Under the pieces are notes generated by a model. It made no database searches. It was not told where the DNA came from and saw only the letters and a list, made by a program, of their open reading frames with translations. Below are positions 37,814-46,073 of a stretch of DNA of 64,000 nucleotides, in pieces; positions within the stretch are counted from its first letter, which is position 1, and every line of letters begins with the position of its first letter. This stretch comes from Brachybacterium ginsengisoli (GTDB lineage: Bacteria > Actinomycetota > Actinomycetes > Actinomycetales > Dermabacteraceae). The stretch is taken from positions 496,001 through 560,000 of the forward strand of contig NZ_CP023564.1 in NCBI RefSeq assembly GCF_002407065.1. The letters run 5' to 3'. Made by a program: the position numbers and the translations under genes.

Positions 37814-39445
37814 TCAGGCGTCCTCGACCACCACGTCGTTCAGCCTGAACGGCACGGTGCCGAGCACCGAGGGCTGTTCGACGATGAGTGAGGCCACCCC
37901 GGGCTGGTCCCGGTAGAGGGCTGTGAACTGCAAGATATCGCCGTCGGCGGCGCGGTCCGAGGTGGCGGTGTCGGTGGCGTTGCGCCATTCCGTGGACCCT
38001 TCGATCGCCGAATCGCCCAGCAGGTAGTCCAGGGGATAGATGGCGGTCGACCCCAGCAGCAGCCGAGGGGCGAAGCCGGCGAAGGTCGAGGAGTACCCCG
38101 TGTTCTCCCCGCGGTAGCTGTACACGCCCGCCCCCAGGTCGACGGGCTGGGTCTGCGCGGCGTCGGCGGGTCCGCCGCTCCGCTGCGCTGTGACGGTCAG
38201 GACCAGCAACCCGTCGACCCGCAGCATCGACGGGGCGGTGATCCGGTACGAGACGCCTCCGTCCTCTCGCTCGAAGCCCTCGCGGGCGTCGGCCTCGGTG
38301 CCATCGCCCAAGATCCCGTCGTCGAAGGGAGGCACATCTCCGGAAGCGTCGACCTCGGTCTGCTGGATCTTCTGCGAGGTCAGCGTGAGGGTCACACGAC
38401 GGTTCAGCTGTCGGTTCGCGTCCGAGGTGTTGGGTGCCACGGGGCTGCTCTCACCGAGACCGTGCTTCTTCAACGCGTAAAGGGACGGATCGATACGGGT
38501 CGAGAGTGCTCGCGCGACAGACTCGGCCCGGGCTTGCGACAGGGAGAGGTTCTCCGCGGAGGGCCCGACATCGTCAGTGTGCCCCACGATATCCACGGCG
38601 CCCTCCTCATATCCCGCGATGTTCGCGGCAGCTGCGTCCAGGATCTCTCCCGCTTCCGGTCTGAGCTCCGCGGAGCTGCTGTCGAAGAGCACGTCGCCGG
38701 CGAGCTGGATCTCCACCTTCTCGACGGACTCGATCACGCCCACCCCGCCGTCGAGCTGCCGCGTATATCCCTCCAGCGGCAGGACCGGGATCACCTCGGC
38801 CATCCCGAGCATCTCCGCCGCCTCGAGGGGCTCTGCATCCGGGGGCGGTGGCACCTGGGGGACCTCACCGTCGATGACAGGGATGCCGGGCACGTACCAC
38901 CCCGGGAGGAGGAGCCCCAGCTGCTCGATACCCGTCTCGGGGGCGGCGTAGACGAGCTGCAGTCTCGCCCCCGTCTCAGGGACCTCCTGGAACGCCACGG
39001 AGGCCCGGGAAGCGAGGGAGCCGTTCTGTGCGGACGCGGGAAGCCGTATGCGTGCCCCCTCCGGGTCCACGAGACGCACCGCAGCCCAGTCCTCCATGAC
39101 CACGGGCCGACCCGCCAGCGTCGCATCGCCCGAGAACCGCCGTGCCGGCACCGCGTCCCCTCCCTCCGGCAGCGACGTCGCGACGAGGTCGAGTGTCAGG
39201 ACGCACCGGTTGTCCGCCCGGACGACGGGAAGGATGGCGACCTCGATGCTGCCGCCTTCGGTGACCACGGTGCGTGAGGCCACGACCCCCTCGGGGTCCC
39301 CCGGCGATGACGCGTCCTCGCTCTCCTCGGGCGTGGAGGACTGCCCGGGACCGGAATCGCCGTCAGGCTGACATGCGGCGAGCATCGGAAGCGCGGCCCC
39401 GAGCCCCAGCATGGCGAGGGTCTGTCGGCGTGACACGGCATCCAT
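37814..39445 (-). CDS. OmpA-domain lipoprotein
   Basis: 543 residues. The N-terminus (SRRQTLAMLGLGAALPMLA then AC) is a twin-arginine-like lipoprotein signal with the lipobox Cys near residue 25. The central OmpA_C-like peptidoglycan-binding domain reads DVLFDSSSAELRPEAGEILD, VDIVGHTDDVGPSAENLSLS, QARAESVARAL and ANRQLNRRVTLTL. The segments before (110-220) and after (350-543) are not recognised and look beta-rich. The ATG at 39445 has GAGGAG 4 nt upstream. It is predicted to be anchored to the outer leaflet of the membrane and to bind the wall. It stands alone. Confidence 0.9.
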   Translation of the reverse strand: MDAVSRRQTLAMLGLGAALPMLAACQPDGDSGPGQSSTPEESEDASSPGDPEGVVASRTVVTEGGSIEVAILPVVRADNRCVLTLDLVATSLPEGGDAVPARRFSGDATLAGRPVVMEDWAAVRLVDPEGARIRLPASAQNGSLASRASVAFQEVPETGARLQLVYAAPETGIEQLGLLLPGWYVPGIPVIDGEVPQVPPPPDAEPLEAAEMLGMAEVIPVLPLEGYTRQLDGGVGVIESVEKVEIQLAGDVLFDSSSAELRPEAGEILDAAAANIAGYEEGAVDIVGHTDDVGPSAENLSLSQARAESVARALSTRIDPSLYALKKHGLGESSPVAPNTSDANRQLNRRVTLTLTSQKIQQTEVDASGDVPPFDDGILGDGTEADAREGFEREDGGVSYRITAPSMLRVDGLLVLTVTAQRSGGPADAAQTQPVDLGAGVYSYRGENTGYSSTFAGFAPRLLLGSTAIYPLDYLLGDSAIEGSTEWRNATDTATSDRAADGDILQFTALYRDQPGVASLIVEQPSVLGTVPFRLNDVVVEDA

Positions 39446-39719
39446 GGAGCTCCTCGGAGGTGCGGCGGAATGTCCGAAAGCGATGATCGGGTGCTTCACC
39501 TGCAGGAATGCACTCTTTCGAGTCGATCGCCCAGGGTGTCACAGTACACCGCGGGCAGGGTCGGAACGGGGCCCGGGTGCCCATCCTGGCCGGGCTCCCG
39601 GACGCCGCCGGCGTTGGCGGCGTGGGAGCAGATGGGCGGCTTCATCACTTCCCGTCGTACCGGTCGGGACTCGTTGCTTCGCCCGTGCTCCGCAATCGCA
39701 CCGCTATGCCCTGCAACAG

Positions 39720-40424
39720 CTAGCCGAGCTCCTCGTCGATCTGTGCGTGCGAGGGTCGACGCCGGTTGCGAGCCCCCGCGGCACCGAGGACGCGCACGTC
39801 CGCAAGGGGCGTCCACCCCAGGTTTTCGTAGAGGTCGACCCCCCGTCCTGTCGCCATCAGCAGCCCCGTTTCGACGTCCTGCTCATGGGCGATGGCCAGG
39901 AGAGCACGGGTGACATAGGTGCCCAGGCCCTGTCGGCGGTGGGAGCTGGCGGTGTAGATGCGGTCCAGTACGGCGCAGCTGTCGACGATCGCCATGCGTC
40001 CCCGAGCGACGACTCGACCTTCCTGGATGACGGACAGGAGCGTCCAGCGGTCGAAGCTCTCTCGGGCGACCGTGCAGGAGTCCGGCGTGATCGGGTTCTC
40101 CACATCTTGCAGTGCCATGTCCGTGACCATGAGTCTCTCCTGGTCGCTGATCAGGTCGAGATCGCCACAGGATTCGAGGTCCGGAGGCGTCTCGTCGACA
40201 GCGGAGATGAGAGTCAGCAGGTGGTGCGGTGCGTCGGTGACGGAGGCTGATGCCCGGCGGAGCTCGTCCTCGCTCCAGCGGTACAGGATCGTCTCCGAGC
40301 CTGCGTCCCCGTCGCGCGGGCCGACGGTGTGCATGCCGCCCTCGTGGACGGCTTCATGGCCTCGGGTGCGGGCCCAGCCGTCCACCCAGAGTCGTACCAG
40401 GGTCTCGCTCAGCTGGTCATGCAC
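39720..40424 (-). CDS. GNAT-family acetyltransferase
   Basis: 234 residues. The C-terminal GNAT fold has the acetyl-CoA loop SSHRRQGLGTYVTRALLA near residue 165 and GVDLYENLGWTPLADV near 205. The N-terminal half (VHDQLSETLVRLWVDGWART, YRWSEDEL) resembles acetyltransferases with a substrate-recognition extension. The GTG at 40424 is chosen because AGAGAGG lies 11 nt upstream; a GTG at 40433 is also possible. The further upstream ATG (40484) is in the loop of the Hsp20 terminator and is rejected. The substrate is unknown. Confidence 0.85.
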   Translation of the reverse strand: MHDQLSETLVRLWVDGWARTRGHEAVHEGGMHTVGPRDGDAGSETILYRWSEDELRRASASVTDAPHHLLTLISAVDETPPDLESCGDLDLISDQERLMVTDMALQDVENPITPDSCTVARESFDRWTLLSVIQEGRVVARGRMAIVDSCAVLDRIYTASSHRRQGLGTYVTRALLAIAHEQDVETGLLMATGRGVDLYENLGWTPLADVRVLGAAGARNRRRPSHAQIDEELG

Positions 40425-40465
40425 TGCGATCACGTCCTCTCTGACGGTGCGACGGGTCGACCTCC

Positions 40466-40503
40466 CCCGGGCCCTCGGCGTCATGGGGTGCCGAGGGCCC
40501 GGG
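40466..40503. terminator. Hairpin after hsp20
   Basis: A 14-bp stem (CCCGGGCCCTCGGC and its complement) with a 10-nt loop, beginning 14 nt after the hsp20 stop. It has no U-tract. Confidence 0.75.
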
Positions 40504-40517
40504 CGGCAGGCAGCGGA

Positions 40518-40949
40518 TCAGGTTGCGGCGGACTCGATCTGCGCCGGCGCGTTGTCCACGGTGACGTCGATCCTGCGGGGCTTGGCCCTCTCACTGAGCG
40601 GGATCGTGACGCTGAGCACGCCGTTGCTGTAGCTCGCGGAGATCCGCTCGGTGTCCAGTCCCTGACCGAGGCTGAGCTGGCGCAGGAATGTCCCGCCGGT
40701 GCGCTCGCGGGTGATCCACTGTGCACCCTCGTCGGCCGGAAGGGTGCGCTCCGCGCGGATCGTCAGGAGCTGACCGTCGACGTCGACGTCGACCGATCCG
40801 GGATCGATGCCCGGAAGGTCGGCCGACAGGACGTAGTGGTCGCCGGCACGGTAGAGGTCCATCGGCATCTGCCGTGGTCCTCGACGTCCAGCATCGAGAA
40901 AAGTATGTGCGAAGCGTTCCATCTCCCGGAACGGATCGGTGGTGGCCAT
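40518..40949 (-). CDS. Hsp20/alpha-crystallin small heat-shock protein
   Basis: 143 residues. The alpha-crystallin domain starts near residue 32 with PMDLYRAGDHYVLSADLPGI; motifs GQLLTIRAERT, FLRQLSLGQGLDTERISA and NGVLSVTIPL are typical. The C-terminus keeps no clear I-x-I tail. It holds unfolding proteins as an ATP-independent chaperone. GAGAGGAG precedes the ATG at 40949. A HAIR and a CIRCE element lie 47-104 nt upstream, so it is under both HspR and HrcA control. Confidence 0.95.
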   Translation of the reverse strand: MATTDPFREMERFAHTFLDAGRRGPRQMPMDLYRAGDHYVLSADLPGIDPGSVDVDVDGQLLTIRAERTLPADEGAQWITRERTGGTFLRQLSLGQGLDTERISASYSNGVLSVTIPLSERAKPRRIDVTVDNAPAQIESAAT

Positions 40950-40995
40950 GGCGTCTCCTCTCTGATGTGACCCCGGGATTCCGGTGGTCGCCGAC

Positions 40996-41016
40996 CTTGA
41001 GCCCCCTCGACTCAAG
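40996..41016. promoter_or_regulatory. HAIR element (HspR operator)
   Basis: CTTGAGC-N7-ACTCAAG, one mismatch from the consensus CTTGAGT-N7-ACTCAAG, 47 nt before the hsp20 start. Confidence 0.85.
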
Positions 41017-41026
41017 TGGCGGCAGA

Positions 41027-41053
41027 TTAGCACTCTGCACGAGAGAGTGCCAG
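41027..41053. promoter_or_regulatory. CIRCE element (HrcA operator)
   Basis: TTAGCACTC-N9-GAGTGCCAG. The left arm is perfect; the right arm differs from GAGTGCTAA at two positions. It lies 10 bp beyond the HAIR element. Confidence 0.85.
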
Positions 41054-41084
41054 AGTCTGGCGCGGTGGTGCCGACTGCTGCGCG

Positions 41085-42098
41085 TCATCGGAGCGGGGCG
41101 GTGCTCCGTCGAGGTACCAGCGTCATGGGCAGGCGTGCCGGCGAGTCGACTCCCGCGCCCGTCTCGTCATCGATCAGGCTGATCAGCAGCTCGACCGCGG
41201 TGGCGGCCTTCAGGCGAACGTCCTGGGCGACAGTGGTCAGCTGCGGGCGCACCCAGCGGCTGACGGCCATGTCGTCGAATCCCACGAGGGATATCTGGCC
41301 GGGCACGTCGATGCCACGGTCCAGGAGCTCCCCCAGCAGCTCTGCCGCCAAGGTGTCACTCGCGGCGACCACTGCCGTAGGGCGGTCAGGTCCCAGCATG
41401 ATCTGCTCGACGACGCGAGCCGCAGCTCGGGGTGCGTGATCCGCGTGTAGGGCGCGCACGGTGTCGATGCCCGCTCCTGCGGCAGCCGCGCGGAGCCCTG
41501 TGAGTCGTCGGGCCACGACGCCGTCGCCGGGAGTCATGGGGCCGACGAAGGCCAGGCGGCGATGCCCGAGCGCGATGAGGTGCTCTCCGGCTTCCACCCC
41601 ACCCTGGTGATCGGCGACTCCGACCGTCCTCACGTGCTCGTCGCGAGAGTAGTTGTCGAGGAACACCAGGGGGCGCGCCTGAGTGCGCTCGAGCTCGTTG
41701 ATCTCATCGGACACCGATCCGTAGACGATCAGGCCGTCTGCGCGCCAGGATCCGAGCGTCCGGGCCGTAGAGACCACGTCCGCGCTGGATGCGGTGATGA
41801 ACGCGAAGCCGGCAGCGGAGACGGCCTGCTCGACGGCTCCGACCAGGATCGCGTCGTGGGGGTTCTCGAGGAGTTCGCGGCGTTCGTCCGGGTGGTGCAC
41901 GACCAGGCCCAGCATTCGGGATCTGTTCGCGGCGAGGGAGCGGGCCTGAGCATCCGGGACGTACTCGAGCTCGGCGATGACCTTCCGGACGCGGGCGATG
42001 GTCGCCGACGACACCTTGTGCTCGCGGCCGTTGATGACGTTCGAGACCGTCATGCGGCTCACGCCGGCGGCTGCAGCGACGTCCCGAAGACTGCTCAC
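41085..42098 (-). CDS. LacI-family transcriptional regulator
   Basis: 337 residues. The helix-turn-helix with hinge occupies residues 1-55 (SSLRDVAAAAGVSRMTVSNV, EYVPDAQARSLAANRS). The periplasmic-binding-like core has DGLIVYGSVSDE, DNYSRDEHVRTVGVADHQGG, RRLAFVGPMTPGD and SLVGFDDMAVSRW. The GTG at 42098 is preceded by GAGGAG. It is divergent from an LplABC-type importer and presumably represses it until the imported sugar binds. Confidence 0.94.
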   Translation of the reverse strand: MSSLRDVAAAAGVSRMTVSNVINGREHKVSSATIARVRKVIAELEYVPDAQARSLAANRSRMLGLVVHHPDERRELLENPHDAILVGAVEQAVSAAGFAFITASSADVVSTARTLGSWRADGLIVYGSVSDEINELERTQARPLVFLDNYSRDEHVRTVGVADHQGGVEAGEHLIALGHRRLAFVGPMTPGDGVVARRLTGLRAAAAGAGIDTVRALHADHAPRAAARVVEQIMLGPDRPTAVVAASDTLAAELLGELLDRGIDVPGQISLVGFDDMAVSRWVRPQLTTVAQDVRLKAATAVELLISLIDDETGAGVDSPARLPMTLVPRRSTAPLR

Positions 42099-42118
42099 TA
42101 CGGCTCCTCAGCTGCTTG

Positions 42119-42138
42119 TCGACCGACCTACCGGTCGA
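42119..42138. promoter_or_regulatory. Palindrome TCGACCG-N6-CGGTCGA, candidate LacI operator
   Basis: A perfect 7-bp inverted repeat next to the -35 of the importer promoter and in front of the regulator gene. A second ACCGGT core occurs just downstream near 42182. Confidence 0.55.
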
Positions 42139-42141
42139 TGC

Positions 42142-42170
42142 TTGACCACCTGTACGGCGAAGCCTACTGT
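42142..42170 (+). promoter_or_regulatory. Promoter of the LplABC-type importer operon
   Basis: TTGACC (42142-42147) and TACTGT (42165-42170) are separated by 17 nt. The leader to the ATG is about 110 nt. Confidence 0.65.
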
Positions 42171-42286
42171 GACCGAGGTGGACCGGTAAACCATCACAGA
42201 CCGGACCACATGAGGATGTCCCGCTCGGACGCCTCCCACGGGGGCGGGCAACGCCGCCTGCCTCCGCTGCTGATGAAGGAGCCCCG

Positions 42287-43933
42287 ATGACCGATCGAAC
42301 CGCACCCTCCCGCAGCTATGCCTCTCGCCGTGCACTGCTCGGCGGTGTCGGTCTAGCGGCGTTGTTCCCGACTCTCGCGGCGTGCGGGGGAGAAGCCCCG
42401 AGCGAGAAGGCCGCGGGCGACGTCGCCGCGAATTCCGAGGTGGACCTGCCGACGTATGTCGAGGAGACGGCGGTGACCCCGGACATCCCCGGGAGGAACG
42501 GATCCACCCCCGGATACACGACGTACCCCGAGGAGCTCCCTCGGACCGTGGACGCGCCCCCCGGTGCGGGTAGCACCTTCGAGCTGATGGTCCCCACCTG
42601 GAGCGCGGTCGCCTCGAATCTCGACAACGAGTACACGCGAGCACTCGACGAGGCGCTGGGCGCGACCCTGAGCTACCAGATGACGACCGGCAATGACTAC
42701 GGCGACAAGCAGGCGGCAGTCTTCGCCTCGCCCGATGACGTGGCCGATTGGGTCTCGGTCTTCGGATGGAACCCGCCTCCGCGCTTCTCGCAGGCCGTCG
42801 AGTCCGTGTTCCAGGACCTGACTCCCTACCTCGCGGGCGACGGCATCTCGAAGTGGCCGAATCTGGCGAACCTTCCCACCGCGGCATGGAAGTTCGGTGT
42901 GTTCGGCGGCAAGATCTACGGCATCCCCGTCCAAGGTGAGATCGTCACGGATGCGATCTTCTATCGGGCAGATCTCTTCGACTCCCTGGGGCTCCAGCCG
43001 CCGGCGTCCGCCGACGAGTTCCTGGCGGTGTGCGAGGAGCTGACCGACCCCGGCGCCAACCGGTGGGCGACCAACGATCTGAACGTCGGCGCGCCGAACC
43101 TTTTGTTCGGGGCACCTCCGAGCTGGCGGATCGATGGTGATGCGCTGGTCTACCGCTGGGAGACGAAGGAGTACCGCGACGCGCTCGGCTTCCAGGTCAC
43201 GCTGTTCGAGAAGGGTCTGGTGCATCCGGACGTGGTGGCCGACTCCGGGGATGCCAAGCAGCGCTTCGAATCCGGCCAGGTGGCGATCCATTACGACGGG
43301 ATCGGCGCCTGGGGGGAAGCGATGACGCGAGTTCAGGCCTCGAACCCTGACTATCGTCAAGTGCCGATGAGCGGCCTCTCGGCCGACGGATCGACCCCGC
43401 TCCGGTATGCCGGCAATGCCGCCAACTTCTTCAGCTTCCTCAAGAAGTCCGATGACTCGGCCCGTATCGAGGAGCTGCTCGGCATCGCGAACTATCTTGC
43501 GGCGCCCTTCGGGACCAAGGAGTGGGAGTTGGTGAACTTCGGGGTCGAGGGCGCTCATTTCCAGCGCGGCCAGGGGGGCGTTCCGGAGGCGACGGAGAAG
43601 CTCGCGGAGCAGCACCCCGGAGTGCTCTCCACGCTCGTGACGGGGCCGGTCGCGAAGTTCGACTTCGAGAACCCGGAGCACGTCCGTGAGTACTGCGAGT
43701 GGATGGCCGGCGAGACCGAGCACATGGTCGAGGACCCGTTCTACGGTCATCAGATCCCGCGACCGCCGGAGTACGCCTCCCTCGACCAGCCGATGTACGA
43801 CCTGGAGAAGGATGTCGTGCGCGGTCGCAAGACGATGGACGACTTCGATGCGGCAGTGGAGACCTGGCGTTCATCGGGCGGTGACCGGATGCGCGAGTAC
43901 TACCAGGGCGTGCTCGACGAGATCGGACAGTGA
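42287..43933 (+). CDS. Extracellular solute-binding lipoprotein (LplA/LipO type)
   Basis: 548 residues. The signal (SYASRRALLGGVGLAALFPT then LAAC) has twin arginines and a lipobox Cys near residue 33. The length, the early block TFELMVPTWSAV, and late YCEWMAGETEHM and QPMYDLEKDVVRGRKTMDDF match the long LplA/YtcQ-type binding proteins used for oligo- or uronic-acid sugars. AAGGAG precedes the ATG. Its stop overlaps the next permease start (GTGA). No sugar hydrolase accompanies the operon here, so the ligand is not predicted. Confidence 0.92.
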   Translation: MTDRTAPSRSYASRRALLGGVGLAALFPTLAACGGEAPSEKAAGDVAANSEVDLPTYVEETAVTPDIPGRNGSTPGYTTYPEELPRTVDAPPGAGSTFELMVPTWSAVASNLDNEYTRALDEALGATLSYQMTTGNDYGDKQAAVFASPDDVADWVSVFGWNPPPRFSQAVESVFQDLTPYLAGDGISKWPNLANLPTAAWKFGVFGGKIYGIPVQGEIVTDAIFYRADLFDSLGLQPPASADEFLAVCEELTDPGANRWATNDLNVGAPNLLFGAPPSWRIDGDALVYRWETKEYRDALGFQVTLFEKGLVHPDVVADSGDAKQRFESGQVAIHYDGIGAWGEAMTRVQASNPDYRQVPMSGLSADGSTPLRYAGNAANFFSFLKKSDDSARIEELLGIANYLAAPFGTKEWELVNFGVEGAHFQRGQGGVPEATEKLAEQHPGVLSTLVTGPVAKFDFENPEHVREYCEWMAGETEHMVEDPFYGHQIPRPPEYASLDQPMYDLEKDVVRGRKTMDDFDAAVETWRSSGGDRMREYYQGVLDEIGQ

Positions 43934-44919
43934 ACGTTCTGCGTCGGGGCCGTGACAGATCCCTCGGCTCCGCGGACCGGGCCCTCCCCTCCGCCCCTCG
44001 GCGGCGCGTCCCACTTTCCAAGCGCCTGCGCCGGGATTGGCCGTTCCTGGCCATGGTGGTGCCGGCAGTCGGGCTGATGATCCTGTTCATGTACGTCCCG
44101 ATGTTCGGCAACGTCATCGCATGGCAGCACTATTCGCCGTACGTAGCCCTCTTCGAGAACCCGTGGGCCGGCTGGGAGAACTTCGTGCGGGTGTTCCGCA
44201 CGCCCTCGTTCTGGGACGCGGTGGTCAATACGCTGGCGATCACCACGTTCCAGCTGATCTTCTACTTCCCGGTGCCGATCGCGCTCGCACTCCTGCTGAA
44301 CTCGATCCTCACGCCCTGGTTGCGCACCACCATCCAATCGATCATCTACCTCCCCCATTTCTTCTCCTGGGTGCTGGTGGTGACGATCTTCCAGCAGATC
44401 CTCGGCGGTGCCGGGCTGCTGAATCGCGTGCTCCGCGACGCCGGCATGCAGCCGGTGGAGATCATGACCAACCCGGACACCTTCCTGCTCCTGGTCACCG
44501 CACAGGCGGTATGGAAGGACGCCGGGTGGGGCATGATCATCTTCCTCGCGGCGCTCAGCACGATCGATCCCGCACAGTACGAAGCGGCCGCGGTGGACGG
44601 TGCGGGGAAGTGGCGGCGGATGTGGTCGATCACGCTCCCGGCGATCCGACCCACGATCATCCTGCTGCTCATCCTGCGCCTCGGGGACGCCCTCACCGTC
44701 GGTTTCGAGCAGTTGATCCTGCAGCGGGGAGCGGTGGGACAGGGTGCTGCGGAGGTGCTCGACACCTACGTCTACTACCAGGGTGTGATCGGCGGGGACT
44801 GGTCGTTCGCCGCCGCCGCCGGACTGATCAAGGGGATCGTCTCGCTGCTGCTGGTGCTGGGCGCGAACAAGCTCGCGCACGTCTTCGGTGAAGCCGGTGT
44901 GTACAGGAAGGAGTCGTGA
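43930..44919 (+). CDS. ABC transporter permease (LplB/YteP type)
   Basis: 329 residues with six predicted spans. It begins with a basic cytoplasmic tail, then FLAMVVPAVGLMILFMYVPM and ENFVRVFRTPSFWDAVVNTL. The EAA loop reads YEAAAVDGAGKWRRMWSITL followed by PAIRP. Members pair with YtcP/LplC permeases and import complex carbohydrates. It starts within the stop of the binding-protein gene and its own stop overlaps the next gene. Confidence 0.93.
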   Translation: MNVLRRGRDRSLGSADRALPSAPRRRVPLSKRLRRDWPFLAMVVPAVGLMILFMYVPMFGNVIAWQHYSPYVALFENPWAGWENFVRVFRTPSFWDAVVNTLAITTFQLIFYFPVPIALALLLNSILTPWLRTTIQSIIYLPHFFSWVLVVTIFQQILGGAGLLNRVLRDAGMQPVEIMTNPDTFLLLVTAQAVWKDAGWGMIIFLAALSTIDPAQYEAAAVDGAGKWRRMWSITLPAIRPTIILLLILRLGDALTVGFEQLILQRGAVGQGAAEVLDTYVYYQGVIGGDWSFAAAAGLIKGIVSLLLVLGANKLAHVFGEAGVYRKES

Positions 44920-45956
44920 TGGGCCTGGAGTCACCTGGGTCGGGCGTTACGGAGCGGTCCGTGCCCCTCGCCCGAAGAGCGCGCGGAACCAGGCGCCCGC
45001 CGGGTGCGGGGGGATGGCTGGGACGCTTCGGCCGGATCGGTGCCGGCTCCTCGACATCGACTCGACGTCCCGCCTGGGCGGAACCGCCCAGCGCGGGAGA
45101 GCGGATCGGCAAGGCCCTCGCTCTGGCCGGGATCGTGCTGGTGGTGCTGCTGCCGCTGTATACCGTGGTGCTGACGTCGCTCTCGACCGACGCCACCATC
45201 ACGGCGGCCGGCGGGATGGTGCTGATCCCGGGCGAGATCACCAGCTCGGCCTACTCCGCGATCCTCAGCGGAGGAGTGGTGACTCGTTCGATCCTGGTCA
45301 GCATCGGTGTAACAGCCGTGGGAACAGCGTTGTCGACGGTCGTCTCGGTGCTGGCCGCCTACGGCTTGAGTCGCACCAGCACGGTGTTGCACCGGCCCAT
45401 CCTGTTCCTGTTCATCATCACGATGTTCTTCTCCGCCGGGATGATCCCGACCTACCTGGTGGTCTCCGGGCTGGGCCTGATCGACTCCTACCTCGCTCTG
45501 ATCCTTCCCGGCGCCGTCTCGGCGTTCAACATCCTGATCCTGCGCGCCTTCTTCATGGGGGTGGACACCAGCATCCTCGAAGCGGCACGGATCGACGGGG
45601 CGGGAGAGTTCCGGATCCTGGCGAGGATCATCCTGCCGATGTCGACCGCCGTGATCGCGGTCATCGCCCTCTTCTACGGCGTCGGGTACTGGAACGCCTT
45701 CTTCAACGCCATGCTCTACCTGCAGGACAGCGCGAAGTGGCCGCTTCAGATGGTGCTGCGCTCCTACGTGCTCGAAGGCGTGGAGCTGCCCGGCTCCGCG
45801 CTCACCCCGGCGGGCGTGGGGTCCTCGCAGCCCCCTGCGAGCCTGGCCGTGAAGATGGCGATCGTCGTGTTCGCGCTGGTGCCGATCCTCCTCGTCTACC
45901 CCTTCGTGCAGCGACATTTCACCAAGGGAGTGATCTTCGGCGCGATCAAGGGGTGA
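44919..45956 (+). CDS. ABC transporter permease (LplC/YtcP type)
   Basis: 345 residues. A long Arg/Pro/Ser cytoplasmic tail (about 60 residues) precedes the first span (ALALAGIVLVVLLPLYTVVL). The EAA loop is LEAARIDGAGEFRILARIIL followed by PMSTA. The ending RHFTKGVIFGAIKG is the family hallmark. The ATG at 44919 has GGAAGGAG 5 nt upstream and shares one base with the LplB stop; a GTG 3 nt earlier is less well spaced. It is the last gene of the operon. Confidence 0.93.
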   Translation: MGLESPGSGVTERSVPLARRARGTRRPPGAGGWLGRFGRIGAGSSTSTRRPAWAEPPSAGERIGKALALAGIVLVVLLPLYTVVLTSLSTDATITAAGGMVLIPGEITSSAYSAILSGGVVTRSILVSIGVTAVGTALSTVVSVLAAYGLSRTSTVLHRPILFLFIITMFFSAGMIPTYLVVSGLGLIDSYLALILPGAVSAFNILILRAFFMGVDTSILEAARIDGAGEFRILARIILPMSTAVIAVIALFYGVGYWNAFFNAMLYLQDSAKWPLQMVLRSYVLEGVELPGSALTPAGVGSSQPPASLAVKMAIVVFALVPILLVYPFVQRHFTKGVIFGAIKG

Positions 45957-46073
45957 TCCGCTCCGTGAGCCGGGGCGCTGTTCCCGGCCACGTGGGAACT
46001 CCTGGTCGCGACCGCATGGTCGGTCAGCGTCCGTGGCCTGTCCTCAGATCGGAACGGCTGGCAGGGTGTCTCT

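Noticed and set aside
40425-40484. ATG at 40484 as start of the acetyltransferase
   Set aside because: It lies in the loop of the Hsp20 terminator hairpin and has no ribosome site; a GTG downstream has AGAGAGG.
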